In this document: positions 23,001 to 34,835 of the stretch, in pieces
How positions within the stretch are numbered: position 1 is the stretch's first letter
How the letters are laid out: each line of letters begins with the position of its first letter
Assembly (NCBI GenBank): GCA_003255025.1
Contig: QANY01005277.1
Span: forward strand, 1,270,858-1,334,857
Reading direction: 5' to 3'
Length of the DNA stretch: 64,000 nucleotides
Origin: Datisca glomerata
Lineage: Eukaryota > Streptophyta > Magnoliopsida > Cucurbitales > Datiscaceae
Program-made: the position numbers and the translations under genes
The notes under the pieces: generated by a model
Seen by the model: only the letters and a program-made list of their open reading frames with translations
The model's database searches: none
What the model was told of the DNA's origin: nothing

Positions 23001-24659
23001 TTACCAGCCACCGAGGAGATTCTGGGATGAAAAACAATCCAGGTATCAGTATTGTACAAGGTAATATTCCTGCACAAGTCATAATACTCATATAAACGGA
23101 ATACACTCATTCAACATAACAAATACCTTCATACAAAGACGAAACATAGGTGTGTTATCTCTTTACAATGACAATTAACCCCATATTAGATATTTGATAA
23201 ACATTACCCAAAACTGCGAGTAATCTCCATGGAACAAACATTCCTAGCAGATAAGCCAGCATTATTCCAATGGTTACAGACAGCTGCACAAAAACAGAGA
23301 AAGTAACTATATTGTACAGTGGTTAAAGCTCAATAAAAGAGTGTTGATTGTTCAAGGACCAATTCTTGGTGCAAGCTGATAAACAATGCCAACCTGGTTC
23401 ACTGAACCCAAACTCCCTCTCAAGTTTTGAGGTGCTATCTCAGCTATATAAACGGGCACCTATTGTAAACCAGCAAGGTCAGCAAAGGTTCCTTTAACAG
23501 AAAATGGCATTCTTGAACAATCAAATTGAAGCTCAAAATAATACCGTGTAAGAGATAATCCCCACACCAAACCCTTCCAGCAACCTCCCCATGTAGAGAA
23601 AAGAAGAATCCTACGAAAGGCTCTCAAATCAGAGTAAAAATAATACTTGAATGCATTTTATGGCATTTATGCATGCATAAATATTGGGTTACAAGGGTGA
23701 CTGTCAAACTCACTTTGGCAAATGATATGGCTAGCCATCCGATAATGTTAGGAACCGCAGCAATCATTAAAGACTGCAATCAACAGAAAAAAAGGTAAAC
23801 AACAAATCATCCGATGCCCCCCCCGCTCCCCCCNAAAAAAAACAAGGCATTCATTAAATGCTCTGTTCATAGAATGATAATCACGAAATCATTCATACCC
23901 CTTTTCGCCCAATATACTCGGCTAGCTGACCGCTGGTTATTGCACCGACCATAGCACCCACGTTGCATAAAGAACCAAATAACGAATACTGACAAAAAAA
24001 ATCAGGTTAAACAGAGTATGATATGAACCCAATATGAGAAAGAAATTAAAGTGGACAAAAATGTACCCAACATTCTTACCTCCGAAACTGTAAGTCCAAG
24101 CTCCTTAACGATTGCCGATTGAGTAGGGGATGAATAACCAGCCTGCAGAGAGTACTTCAAAATCGTCATTAAAATACCAACAATGAAAAGTAGATGTGAA
24201 ATCAGTGAAATCAGAAATGCAGGAAGTTCCAAGAACCAAATAATCAGCGAACAAAAGCAATCAAAAACTTCATCATCTCCTTCTGGTTCCTATTAATCAA
24301 AAAGTTCATCCCCAGTAGCGTACGAGACTTAAGTTGAACTGAATTTTGTCCTTTCACAGGAACAAGATTCTAAAATCAGAAATTCCTGTTGTTCTGTATT
24401 GTAACCCCTCAGCCGAAAAGTAATTACAAAAAACTATAGAGAACGAAGGCTGGAAATTGGTAATTACGGTGAAACCGAACTGTATAGGACCCAGAGCAAC
24501 GATGAGAACGCAAGCGAGGACAGAAATGGAGCTGTCACGAATAGCCTGAGTCGAGCCCATCATACTAGATTGCCTCGAACCCATTCGATACCAGCTTCCC
24601 GTATGCAGGAATGGCTTCCTAAGATCCCTTCCATCTTCACTATCATCCCTGAAACTCAT
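20093..24659 (-). CDS. ERDL6: ERD6-like sugar transporter (major facilitator superfamily), 18 exons
   Basis: Exons in transcript order: 24659-24468, 24142-24080, 23988-23899, 23773-23714, 23610-23545, 23459-23394, 23283-23208, 23069-23005, 22900-22808, 22683-22603, 22504-22420, 21869-21823, 21734-21672, 21584-21525, 21423-21358, 21267-21208, 20737-20623 and 20205-20093. All junctions are GT-AG and in frame, giving 486 aa, the usual length. The product starts [18 protein letters not shown]. It contains [10 protein letters not shown] (143-152), PESPRWL (220-226), [14 protein letters not shown] (from 293), DRAGRR and PETKGR (471-476): the sugar-porter signatures of a 12-helix facilitator. The N-terminus and exon pattern match the Arabidopsis ERDL6 group, reported to export glucose from the vacuole by proton symport; localisation here is inferred. 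Intron 17 contains an N gap (20554-20587) and intron 3 a C run with one N (23834). The gene is convergent with KCS. Confidence 0.93.
20554..20587. other. Assembly gap (34 N) in transporter intron 17
   Basis: The run of N is bounded by poly-T on the left and poly-G on the right. It lies between exons 17 and 18 and does not affect the coding sequence. Confidence 0.99.
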
Positions 24660-24710
24660 CTCTCCCGCTCTGTATTACACCCTCTTCAAAAATCCCAACT
24701 CGGATCGATC

Positions 24711-24732
24711 AGAGAGAGAGAGAGAGAGAGAG
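24711..24732 (-). repeat. (CT)n microsatellite in transporter 5' leader
   Basis: An (AG)11 run on the plus strand reads as (CT)11 about 50 nt before the transporter start codon. CT-rich leaders are common in plant 5' UTRs. Confidence 0.9.
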
Positions 24733-24996
24733 GATTTTTGCAAGAGAAAACCGAGAAAATGTGGGGACTGGGATTGGGAGTAAATTGTAAGGAATAAACA
24801 AAATACAGATAGGATGAGAGAGGAGCTGCGTCAGCGTGCAGAACAGTTACGTCCTGTCGCCACGTTGTATTGTAGACGACGACTATAAAAAGCACGGCTT
24901 CTTTACTCCAACTGGCTCATTTGGCTGGTTACTCCCACTCTCATAGAAATGTCTTTAGCCACAACTTCCCGGATCCTACCCGCCTAGACGCATTAA

Positions 24997-25480
24997 TGGT
25001 GTGTTTACCTTGAATCAGATAAAGTTTAAAATCAATTTTTCTTTTTAAATCGAATGAAGAATAGAATAATTAAAAATTGAAGTCTGAAATTAAATTAATG
25101 TGTTTATTAGTCGTTAAAAATTAGAATAAAAAATTATATTATTGAAAATAAAAATGATTGTTTATGTTTACTAGATCAATAAATTGAATAAAACATATGA
25201 CATAACTAAAACGTACTTAAAAAATAAATAGAACAAATGAGAGTTTGTTAGATAAATATTTTTAGAGTATAGTGAATTTTATACAATTCATTCCAAATTA
25301 ATAAAAAATATGAAATCACATTATCACATTTTTATTAGAAATCCCATTACATGTAGTCAAATAAAATCATTCCGGTCAAAGTTGAAATCGGGATTTCAAA
25401 GCCATAATAAACAACTAAAATGATAATTTGAAATCGGATTCCGCAGAATCCAATTTCATGAGAATCAAGTAAACACGCCA
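24997..25480 (-). mobile_element. PIF/Harbinger-like MITE, copy 2 (484 bp)
   Basis: Flanked by TAA at 24994-24996 and 25481-25483. Ends are TGGTGTGTTTACCTTGAATC and the inverse of TGGCGTGTTTACTTGATTC. On the minus strand it aligns with 17715-18205 along the visible length, including the GGATTC.GCGGAATCCGATT palindrome. It lies about 340 bp upstream of the transporter start codon, so it could affect that promoter. Confidence 0.8.
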
Positions 25481-25483
25481 TAA

Positions 25484-26456
25484 ATTAATTTTACACCATT
25501 TAAATCATTGATCAAGTTTTAAATGATTAAATGATGTGTCACTCAATTATAGGTTGATATTTTAAAACATTTTATTTAGTGCGAAAACATTAACCTATAA
25601 AATGAGTGACACGTTACTTAGTAATTTAAAATTCAGTCAATTACTTGATAAGTCTAAAGCTACACTAGTTTTAATTGAACAAGCCATTTATTAAACATTC
25701 ATATGTTTATTTTTATCAGCCATTATAATATTTTATCAAATTAATCTATTAATGATTAAGACATCACTTGCTTCAATTGAGATTTTATCTAAATCTTGGT
25801 TAATATACAACTACTCTAGACTTCGATACATTTTTAAAGACACGAAGAATGATATGGCACAGCCCCAGTAAGGTCTTAGGACTATTTTTATGTACAATTG
25901 AATGTGAAATCTATACATGTGTGCATAGTTTACGTTCAAATTTATATAAAAATAACAAATGTATCATACACGAGCTGCACTGTAGAATTATCTTAGTGTT
26001 AAATGCATCTTATACACGTAAATTTCTAGAGCTTGTAAGTTATTGTTTGTCGCAGTTCAAAAAGTCATATCACATGTAGGAAAAATCTTATTATGACTAA
26101 TTAGGGTAGATAATCCTGTTAGAGTTTCGAACTTATTCCTTAACTTTAACATGAACTAATTTGGTCCTCAAACTTTCTTAATTCGCCAAATTGGTCTTTC
26201 GTAGGTTGTGTATCAAAAATTAATGAATGTCTTCCTCCATGAGCCTGGGAATAATCGTGAAACAAGAGGTAGTTTTTAGTTGCTAATAGTACTGCTTGAT
26301 TAATATCTTTAAGAGAATTGAATTCATATGGTTAAATTTTTTAGAATTAAAAAGATCATATGATTAAATTTGCTCATTATGAAATTTAAGAGTGCAAGTT
26401 GCCAAACCCCAACGTTTAAGGTGTATAAGTTAAATGTAACTCTATTACCTAATTAG
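25484..26456. other. Intergenic, no gene seen
   Basis: AT-rich sequence without a recognisable protein or RNA gene. Text near 26115-26200 (TTGGTCCTCAAACTTTC and CAAATTGGTCTTTCG) resembles plant MULE terminal repeats, but no partner end was found. Confidence 0.5.
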
Positions 26457-26668
26457 AGTTAAAATGAGAAGAAGATGAAGATAACAGAGAAAAAGCTTAG
26501 ACTAAATGAGTATATTCTTTAACCAAAACAGAAGCACAAACAACAGCTTAAATAGAAAGCAAGCTAACCCTGCAAGCTAACCATGCACGAGCTAACTGAA
26601 AGATAAATGGAAAACTGAAATAACCAATTGATTAACAATAATACAACTGATTAGTTTATCACTTAACT
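26457..26668 (-). repeat. Copia 3' LTR
   Basis: Aligns along its length to 32470-32668, with a 13-bp internal duplication of an AAGCTAACC-type segment. On the minus strand it is preceded by the polypurine tract TTTGAGGGGG. Confidence 0.85.
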
Positions 26669-26679
26669 GCCCCCTCAAA

Positions 26680-27165
26680 CTAAAAGGAGATTCAACCACT
26701 TTAAGTTTGCCACTATGAGTGAGAAATCGTGGTTCAGGAAGGGCCTTGGTGAGGACATCAGCACATCTAATTCAATGTGCTTCATCCTTGAATGAAAGAT
26801 AGGATTGGCTGCCAAATGATTAGCTTCAATATTATCACACCACAAGGAATGACAAGAAGTAAGAGATAAGACAAGTTCACTAAAGAGGGATTGAATCCAT
26901 AGAATTTCTATAGAAGCTTGAGCAAAAGACTTGTATTCAAACTCACTACTGGAACGAGCGACAACTTTTGGCTTTTTAGAACTCCAAATAATGAGATTTC
27001 ATCCTAGAAAAATACAGTACCCTGAGATAGATCTCCTATCATCCAAGCAACTAGCCTAGTCTGCATCACTATAGCCATTGACAGATAAAGAACTCACTAG
27101 TTTGAAGATAAAACCATGATTAATTGTACCTTTAAGATACCTCAGAATACGCTTACAAGCTCTCT
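26680..27165 (-). pseudogene. Copia RNase H remnant
   Basis: The minus-strand translation gives DAD-stop-ASCLDDRRSISGYCIFLG, then SSKKPKVVARSSSE, the RNase H segment that ends copia polyproteins. A TGG-to-TAG stop and other changes make it non-functional. It continues the RT frame from the higher-coordinate side. Confidence 0.85.
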
Positions 27166-27169
27166 AGTG

Positions 27170-27775
27170 TTATGATGTAGGAGATTGAAGAAATTGACTT
27201 AACTTATTAACAGGGAAAGAGATGTCAGGTATGATTAAGGTGAGGTATTGTAAAGCTCCCAAAGTACTCTTGTAAAGAGTTGAATCTGCAATAACAACGC
27301 CACTAGTAGCTGAGAGTTTAACAAAGGAACACGTGGGAATAGGGCAAGGTTTTGATTCTAGCGTGTTGGCTTTGATAAGAAGATCCTTGATATATTTACT
27401 TTGAGTTAGATAGAGATTTGTTTTATCTCTAAAAGCTTCAAAACTGTGAAAATAATGTACTGACCCTAGCTTCTTCAAAGTAAACTTGTTATTCAAATCA
27501 GATATAACTTGATTAATCAACTTATTGCAATTCCCAATTACAAAAATATTATCAACATAAACTAAAAGTAATACATTAAATTGATCTTTTCTGTATATGA
27601 ATAAAGAAGAATCTGATTTGGAATTCATGAAACCTCTTTGAGATAGGGTGACGTGAAGCTTTTCAAACCAAGCTCTGGGAGCTTGTTTCAAGCCATACAA
27701 GGCTTTGGTCAGTTTACAAACATAATCCTTCTTGTCAAGCAGCTCAAACCAGCAGGTTGATACATATATACCTCT
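27170..27775 (-). pseudogene. Copia reverse transcriptase, C-terminal part
   Basis: The minus-strand frame contains CKLTKALYGLKQAPRAWFEK, then LLLVYVDNIFVIG and LSQFLQSPTS. The catalytic YVDD box has become YVDN, which should abolish polymerase activity. The upstream end is cut by the hAT-like insertion starting at 27776; the remaining RT lies beyond 28906. Confidence 0.9.
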
Positions 27776-28906
27776 TAGGAGTGTAAGGAACATATCCCAA
27801 ACCGCTAAAACTAACCAAACCGAACCAAACCACTAAAACTAACCAAACCGAACCAAACCACATTAGTTCAGTCGGTTTGAACATTTTCTATTATTCGGTT
27901 TGGTGCATATAGTGTAAAAATCATGCAGTTCGGTTCGGTGTAATTTCTATAGAGAAGCTACATTGAACCCAACCGAACAGTATATATTAAAACTACACCG
28001 TTTTTACATTTATATATACACATACTCTCTTTCTTCTGACCCATTTCCTCCCTGATTTTTCAAAGCCCTAAAGAATCTCTCAATTTGAGAGAAATAAATC
28101 ATTTCACCCGCTAAAAGCTCTCAAGCTTTATCAAATCTTCGTCTCTCTAAATCTGAACCGTGTTCTCTAACTCTCTCGTTCATCTCTCTCGTTTGTCTCT
28201 CATTTCTCATCACTTCGTCTCTCTCGCTTTGGTATCACATCTCTCATCTCTTAGTCTCTCTTGCTCTCGTCTCTCAGATCTGTACAAAAAAACCATAGTA
28301 CCATCAATTGGACAAGGAGAAGGGGATAGAGGGAAGGGATTTTTGTGGTAATTTCTGAATAAAGCTTGCTACCGAAGCTAAAGCTTCAGACACTAAATCT
28401 ACAATATAAAGCTTCTGAAAATTTCTGAATCGTTGAGCTAGATTAACTCGGTTGATGTTGTAGTTTTGAAGTATAAGAGTTATATGAGGTTAAGGTTCTT
28501 CCATTTGAGGTTTTGAGGAGGTTAGGTTTCTTTATTTAACGTTTGAGTTTCTATTTTTCTTTCATTTTCTATATATCCCCTATCTGAAGTTGTTAATTAG
28601 AGTTACGCATTTGTGATTTCTCTGTGTTAATTTTTTTTTTATATTTTCCATTGAGTTTTGGATTGTCTCTCTCATTTTCCAGATTTCCCGATCTCTAACA
28701 GTGAACAAGTCCAAAAAATAGAGTTTTTCTAATCGCTAATTAGAATAAAAAATTGAATCGAACTGAACCACATTTCAATGGGTCAGCTCGGTTCAATTTT
28801 ATAAATAATTTGGTTCGGTTCGGTTCCTATAATAGCTAAACCGCATGTTCGGTTCGGTTTGTTAAAATCTTCTAAATCAAACTGAACCGAGCCAATTACA
28901 CCCCTA
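27776..28906. mobile_element. hAT-like element (1,131 bp) inserted in copia RT
   Basis: Ends TAGGAGTGTAAGG and the inverse of TAGGGGTGTAATTGG match at 10 of the first 11 bases. The 8-bp flanks ATACCTCT (27768-27775) and ATATCTTC (28907-28914) agree at 5 of 8. The copia frame reads through if the segment is removed (FLNGDPHEK on one side, VYMYQPAG on the other). Both ends are rich in AACCGAACC-type subterminal repeats. The middle (28020-28350) is CT-rich and resembles a captured plant 5' leader. No transposase. Confidence 0.75.
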
Positions 28907-29660
28907 ATATCTTCTCATGAGGATCACCATTCAAGAAAGCATTATTAATATCTATTTGCTGAATATCCCAATCAAAAGATACAGCCAAAGTGAGAATAAT
29001 ACAAATGGTAGAAGGCTTAATAACAGGGATGTAAGTATCAAAATAATCAACTCCTGAATTTTGCTGAAATCCCTTAGCTACAAGACTGGCCTTGAACTTA
29101 AGTATTGAGCCATCCAGGTTATGTTTTATCCTGAAAACCCATCGATTCTAAATAATATTCATGTTACTTGTTCTAGGTACAAGATGCCAAGTATTGTTTT
29201 TCATTAGTGCAGTGTATTCCTCATGCATAGCATTGTTCCATTTAGGATGTTCAAAGGCTGCCTTAATAGAAGAAGGCTCACTTTCTAAATCACAATTAGA
29301 TGAAGAAAAGACTTTAGGTTTAAAGGTTCCAATCTTTGATCTAGTGATCATATAATGAATGAAATTAGAGGAAGTGATATGTTGAGGAACAAAAGTATCA
29401 ATGCAAGAAGGAGAACCTGTAACATGATTAAGATACTCACTAGAAGAATCAATAACAGGTAAAACAGATTCAGAAGCAACATAATGAACTAAAGCATTTT
29501 GATTGTTAAAGATGGTAGAATTATCATTATGTAAAGGAGAAGAAACGTTGATTTCATGAGAATTAGCAAAAGGAACATTGTTAAAAGGTACAGAATAGTT
29601 AGGATCAGAAGAAGTGGACTAAGAATGAGAAATTTGTACTTGATTTTCTGTCTGATTAAT
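28907..29660 (-). pseudogene. Copia reverse transcriptase, N-terminal part and linker
   Basis: The minus-strand frame gives MITRSKIGTFKPK, AAFEHPKWNNAMHEEY, then NTWHLVP, the usual start of copia RT, followed toward 28907 by a degraded AFLNGD segment. Stops and frame changes separate the pieces. The domain is split from its C-terminal part by the hAT-like element. Confidence 0.85.
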
Positions 29661-29694
29661 GGACTGAGATCCCAAAGAAGTGTCTTTCACCATT

Positions 29695-30580
29695 TCAGTT
29701 TAAAGTAAAGCTTTTATTACTTGAGATATTTTGAAGAGTATGCTTAACAACATTAGGAAAAATAAGAATATAATGTGCTAAAGACTGATTTGATGTTTTG
29801 ACAGAAGTTGAAACTTGATAGGAAAAATTTGTCTCATTAAAAGAAACATTGATTGATATGTAAAGCTTATCAGTTTTGGGATCAAAACACTTATAACATT
29901 TATGGTTATCAGAATACCCTAGAAAGATACATTTGACGGTATGATAATTGAATGTGTTGTTGTTATAAGGTCTAGTAAGGGGATAACAAGAACAACCAAA
30001 AGTTCTCATGAACTTAAGATAAGGACTTTTGGAGTATAAGATTTGGAAAGAAGATTTATTTTTAAGAAGTGAACTTTGTAGTCTGTTTATAATATAAATA
30101 GAAGTGTGAAATGTTTCCCACCAGAAAGTAAAAGACATTTTAGCTTGAGATAAAAGGGTTAAACCAGTTTTAATAATCTGTCTATGTCTTCTTTCAACTT
30201 TTCCATTTTGTTGGTGTAAGTGAGGACATGGGTGCCTGAAATGAATTCCAATTTGAGCAAAGATAGGTTTAAGGCTTCTAAACTCCCCTCCACAATCTGT
30301 TTAGAAGCACTTGATTCTAGTATCAAACTATTTTTCAATGTAATTTTTGAATTATAAGACAATATTATGAGTTTCAGACTTCAATTTCATAGGAAAGATC
30401 CAACTGTATCTAGTGTAATCATCAATGAACCTTATATAGTGTCTGAAACCATTAGATGATAGTATTGGGGAAGGTCCCCACAAATCAGAATGAACAAGCT
30501 CAAAAGGCTTACTGGTATTTAGATCAACAGAGGGAAAACAAACTTTGTGAATTTCCAAATTAACATGCTTCACAGAATGA
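29695..30580 (-). pseudogene. Copia integrase remnant
   Basis: Three frames carry the integrase: KPFELVHSDLWGPSP...FRHYIRFIDDYTRYSWIF (core with both early Asp residues), then a degraded middle, then KSPYLKFMRTFGCSCYP and FLGYSDNHKCYKCFDP of the C-terminal region. Frameshifts near 30355 and 30150 separate them. Confidence 0.88.
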
Positions 30581-30584
30581 GGGA

Positions 30585-31274
30585 GGATTGATATTGGACT
30601 TAATAGAAAAACCTTTTAGCAGCAAAGAATGAACATGACTAGAAGGATGCCTAAACATTTAGTGCAAAATGTGAATATTATTGTCATGCTCAAAGAAATT
30701 GATAAAATTATTTGTATTGATACCAGTAGTCCTGTATAGAGAATAAGCAAAATTGTTCTTACAAAGTACTTTTGACATATTCGAATTAGAAGATTGTAAA
30801 GGAGAAATGAAACTATTTGCTATATAATAGATAGTAGCCTTTGAAGCAACACTTGGTGACTTTTACAGCTTGAAATCAACATGGTTGAGAGAGAAGTGAT
30901 ATAAGCTATCTTTAAGACTGCCTTGTAGAAGGACCCCTCCTGGTACTCTTGTCCTTAATGAAATAAGAAATAGAGTCAGACTCAATAATGATATTATTAT
31001 CTCGAGTTAATTGAGATACACTTAATAAGTTTTTGGTTATTATAGGAACACACAAAATATCTTTGAGAGAAACAGAGATAGTATGTGATTTAGAAATAGG
31101 AGTAAAAGAAGAATTAGAAACAACCTTAGAAAATAAAATTTGGGAACTGCTAGTATGAGATATAGGAAGATACTCACTATTACTAACAATTACCTTGCCC
31201 TTCCCTTTGTAATCAGACTTAATTGACAGATTCACTAGGTTAGATGTAATGTGGTTCGTGGCTGCACTATCCAT
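30585..31274 (-). pseudogene. Copia protease / pre-integrase remnant
   Basis: The frame from 31274 begins MDSAATNHITSNLVNLS, the protease site of copia elements, and continues with LCVPIITKNLLSVSQLTRDNN. The catalytic DSG-type triplet reads DSA. Sequence below 30912 is further decayed but lies where the pre-integrase zinc region belongs. Confidence 0.85.
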
Positions 31275-31439
31275 ATACCAAGAGTTATCACTGACAGAGG
31301 AAGGTGAAGCAAAATAAGCTAAAGCCCCATGATTAGATTGTTGAACAAGTTGTTGCTGATAGGTCGGATGATCAACACTGCCAGATTGATTGTCGAGATT
31401 GACAGAATGAGCTTGAGGTTGAGGATCAAACTCAAGTTA

Positions 31440-32340
31440 TTAAAATTCAGATTCAAACCTATTGTAACAATTAAAGATTGTATAACAAACTCTTCTACAT
31501 ATTTGACAAACAGGCTTATTTCCATTTCTTCCTCTTCCACGACCCCTTCCTCTGAAATTCCAATTACCTCTACCAAAGGAATTGTTATCGCGTCCTCTTC
31601 TTCCATTGAAGTGAGTGACATTAGTAGAATCATTGGAATTACCTTGTTCAAGAAAATCATAGACAATATTGTTTTGTTCCAAGCACATTTCTTGATTTTG
31701 GAAAAGAAATTGAGCTTCTTGAATGGTGACTAAATCTTGCCTAGAAGTTAAATTGACTATGACAGGATCATAGTCATTACCAGGTCTGCCAAGAATATAC
31801 AAAAGTAACTCTTCATCACTGATAACTTTGCCACAAGCAGAGAGATTAACAGTCAGTGATCTCATTTTCAAAATATAGTCACTGATAGTGAGTGATCCTT
31901 TCTTAGTTGACTGTAATTGAAACCTCAGTTGCAGCAATCGAGATTTAGAATTAGTAGTAAAGATACCTTCAAGTGCAGTCCAGATTTCAGAAGAAGAACC
32001 ACATCTAACTACATGACCAATCATAGCTTCATAAATACTTGATTGAAGCCAACTCATTAGAAACTGATATAATTGTAACCACGATACAAACTCTAGATTT
32101 GAGATAGTTGATGATATAACAACATTATTATCACCATTTGTGACCTTGCTGATATATTGAGGAAGTCTTGTGACAACACCAAGAAGATGGTCCTCCAAAC
32201 CATATGCTCTCACAGCGACGGGATTTGAGAGCGCTAGAAGATATAGTTATTGCGATCAAGATGCAATGTAATAGGAATCGAATTCTTTGGTATAGAATAC
32301 GCAATTGAAGACGAAGACTAAAAATTCTGTGAAGTAGTTG
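31440..32340 (-). pseudogene. Copia gag remnant
   Basis: The open frame 32213-31440 starts within gag (RAYGLEDHLLGVV) and runs through the UBN2-type region (SSSEIWTALEGIF, LTISDYILKMRSL, DEELLLYILGRPGNDYDPVI). It ends with an RGRGRGRNGNKPVCQIC knuckle in which the His of the CCHC pattern is Tyr. Upstream to about 32340, LHLDRNNYIF-stop-RS is the older N-terminus in a shifted frame. Not functional. Confidence 0.88.
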
Positions 32341-32455
32341 AATTCAACACCATGGAGAAGACAGAAGGAAATGATGAAGAAAACAGAGGTAAACGGAGTA
32401 AAATAAAAGATGAGAAATTGAGTAGCAGAAGGTTGAAGACGACGAAGAGGAGCTA

Positions 32456-32469
32456 CAGCTCTTATACCA
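32456..32469 (-). other. Primer-binding site for initiator tRNA-Met
   Basis: On the minus strand TGGTATAAGAGCTG directly follows the 5' LTR. It differs from the standard TGGTATCAGAGC primer site at one base. Confidence 0.8.
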
Positions 32470-32668
32470 AGTTAAGATGAGAAGAAGATGAAAAGAACAA
32501 AGAAAAAGCTTGGAGTGAATGAGTATATTCATTAACCAAAACAGAAGCACAAACAATAACTTAAATAGAAACCAAGCTAACCACGCACGAGCTAACTGAA
32601 TAACAAATGGAAAACTGAAATAATTAACTGATTAACAATAATACAAGTGATTAACTTATTGCTTAACA
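32470..32668 (-). repeat. Copia 5' LTR
   Basis: Begins TGTTAAGC on the minus strand and aligns with 26457-26668. Its far end abuts the primer site. Confidence 0.85.
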
Positions 32669-33845
32669 GGGTAAAAGAGTCTCTACATTGCATGTGTTGA
32701 ATCAATTTTGCTAAAAACTTAAAAATTGTTTTACAAGTCACCAAACTATGGTTGGCTGAAATTGATCAAACATACTCATATTTCTAGTTCACTTTAGAAC
32801 TAATAATGAATAAGAATATATAGACTTTAATAAATATAGCCAGATCATATTGAATTACAAATTATCTCTTCATATTCAATGGTAAAATTGAGTAGATTGA
32901 TTTGATGTACTTGTGGGAAAATATGTCAACTAATTACATCTTGCTAAATTAATATTAAGATAAGAAGGGGTTTGTAATAGTAAAATAATACTCCAGATAA
33001 AATTGTGCATAAAATGATGCACATCTCATGTGACTATTAATATTTTATATATTATATACTAGACAAATGACTAGCCTAATGGTCTATTTCTCAATCGAAT
33101 GGTTTCAAATATAATGTGTTTATTAAACGGTAATGGATAAGAGAATTGGAATAAAGTGAAAGGAAAAAAACGATGAATTTTATGGTAAAAGGAAGATTAC
33201 CCTCTAAACTTTCACTTCTCTGTAAATACAACCCTAAATTTTAGAAATAAAACCACATAAACCCCCTAAACTTCCAAAACTTGACAAAACGCCTCACTTC
33301 GACCAATATAGTGACGAAATTCCATGTGTTTATGCCACATTGTTCGACATGTGGCCATGTGGTACACATTCAGCCAACGTGGTACTAAGAACTTTGGTGC
33401 CCATTATACATGTCAGCATATGTGATTAATTCACCGCAAGTAGACTTTCATTTTTCATTTTTACCATCATCTTCGTCATCTATTGCAATCTATACTCATT
33501 GAGTTTTGACTTTCTGAGTAATTTCAACTCGAGACTATCTTCAAAGTGGTATAGCTTTTTTACTTTATCTTCAAAACTCAAAGTTTTTTACTGTTTTAAA
33601 AAATGCTAGTTTTAAAGTTTTGTATGTTTGTTGTGGTCTTGGAAATGGAAAATTTTCTCAATTTGGGGCCTTTAGTATCGGTTATAAAGTTCTTTATTGA
33701 ATGGTTTAAAACTACTTAAGAAATGCTATGTAATGGAAGGTATGGACATTCTCTAGAGGTTTATCAAGGTGGACTCTAAAGTTTGATCCTTATATAGCAA
33801 GATATGAGGGGTTGATGTGGACAAGTTCGAAAATTTAGACAAACC
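32669..33845. other. Intergenic, possible MULE end
   Basis: No gene recognised. The segment 33185-33300 (AAGATTACCCTCTAAACTTTC, AACCCCCTAAACTTCC) resembles terminal repeats of plant MULEs and could mark the left end of the MULE remains that follow. No matching right end was identified. Confidence 0.4.
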
Positions 33846-34835
33846 ATTTTTCTTTGACATAGCTAGGGTTACTTAAATGTAGTGGACATGTGGTTTAAGT
33901 TACCTCATAAACCTTTCGGTGAAGTAATTAAATCAGTAAATGTGGACAAGGACGTCCTTAGAATGTTTGACGCCATATATGCCCAGGCGTACAAGGTAAT
34001 GTAATTTTTTTAGAACACAGGGTGGATGGGCAAAACCAGAAGTTGAATAAGATAATGCAATTATTTTGTCACTTCCTAACCCTAGGTTAGCTGATAAACC
34101 TGAGGAGTTGGACACTAATGATTACATCCAATGTGACGTCACAACCATTACCTTTAAAAACCCAGGCTCAAACAGTCGTCGTTAATAGTGAGGATGATCC
34201 ACCATCACTTTCACCATTTGACTCACACACGTAATAGTTAACTGTTAATAATCCTGGCACATATGATAGTGATAATTCTTACCTACATTATAGTGATAGT
34301 TATGGCCCATATGATAGTGATAGTTCTTAGCCAAATTATAATGATGGTTTTGATGCAATCGTGGATGAAGAAATACTAGGTGATTGTCGTGGTTTTGAAG
34401 AGAGTAGTGATGACTACACTATCTCTAATGAACTCTGGAAAGAAATTGGAGAAGTTCAAACTAAAAATGGTCCAACTAATGAGCTTAGATCTTTAGAGGG
34501 CTAAGATGATGATGATGTTAGTTCTAGACGAAGAAGGTATCCTAAATTTCATGAAAGGGTTGGGATGAGTTGTTTAAAAAATCGCATGTATATTTTAATG
34601 TTTATATAGAGGCTGGATGCAAGCCCATTATTTTTAATGATGTGTGTCATTTGAAGAATTCATGTGGTCGGCATCTACCGTCTATTATTAGGTAAGATGG
34701 GAATAACTAAATGTTCCCAACTGCTAGGGCTGTAGTAAAGGCTGAAACGAAAGAGACATGGACTTTTCTCCTGACAATGTTGTTTGAGGACATTGGATTC
34801 GTGGAGGAAAAAGTGTGGAAGGTTCCTCTCCAATG
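33846..34835 (+). pseudogene. MULE (MuDR-type) transposase remnant
   Basis: The plus-strand text contains an acidic segment (DEEILGDCRGFEESSDDY), then YPKFHERVGM. After an internal deletion comes AGCKPIIFNDVCHLKNSCGR, which matches the DGCHLKG block with its catalytic Asp. It ends with DGNN-stop-MFPTARAVVKAETKETW, matching DANNQ.FP.A.AVVE.E of the MULE transposase domain. Several stops are present and the sequence ends abruptly near 34835, before the third catalytic residue. Confidence 0.7.

Larger units (their letters stand above)
26457..32668 (-). mobile_element. Ty1/copia retrotransposon, degenerate, about 6.2 kb with one insertion
   Basis: Direct LTRs of 212 and 199 bp (26457-26668 and 32470-32668) bound a minus-strand gag-protease-integrase-RT-RNase H order, which defines Ty1/copia. 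A primer site for initiator tRNA-Met follows the 5' LTR. All domains carry stops or frameshifts, and a 1.1-kb hAT-like element interrupts RT. The LTRs differ at many positions, so the copy is old. No target duplication is obvious. Confidence 0.9.

Noticed and set aside
24882..24892. CTATAAAAAGC as a plus-strand TATA box
   Set aside because: No gene starts downstream on the plus strand. On the minus strand it is only a weak TTTTTATAG, so no promoter call was made.
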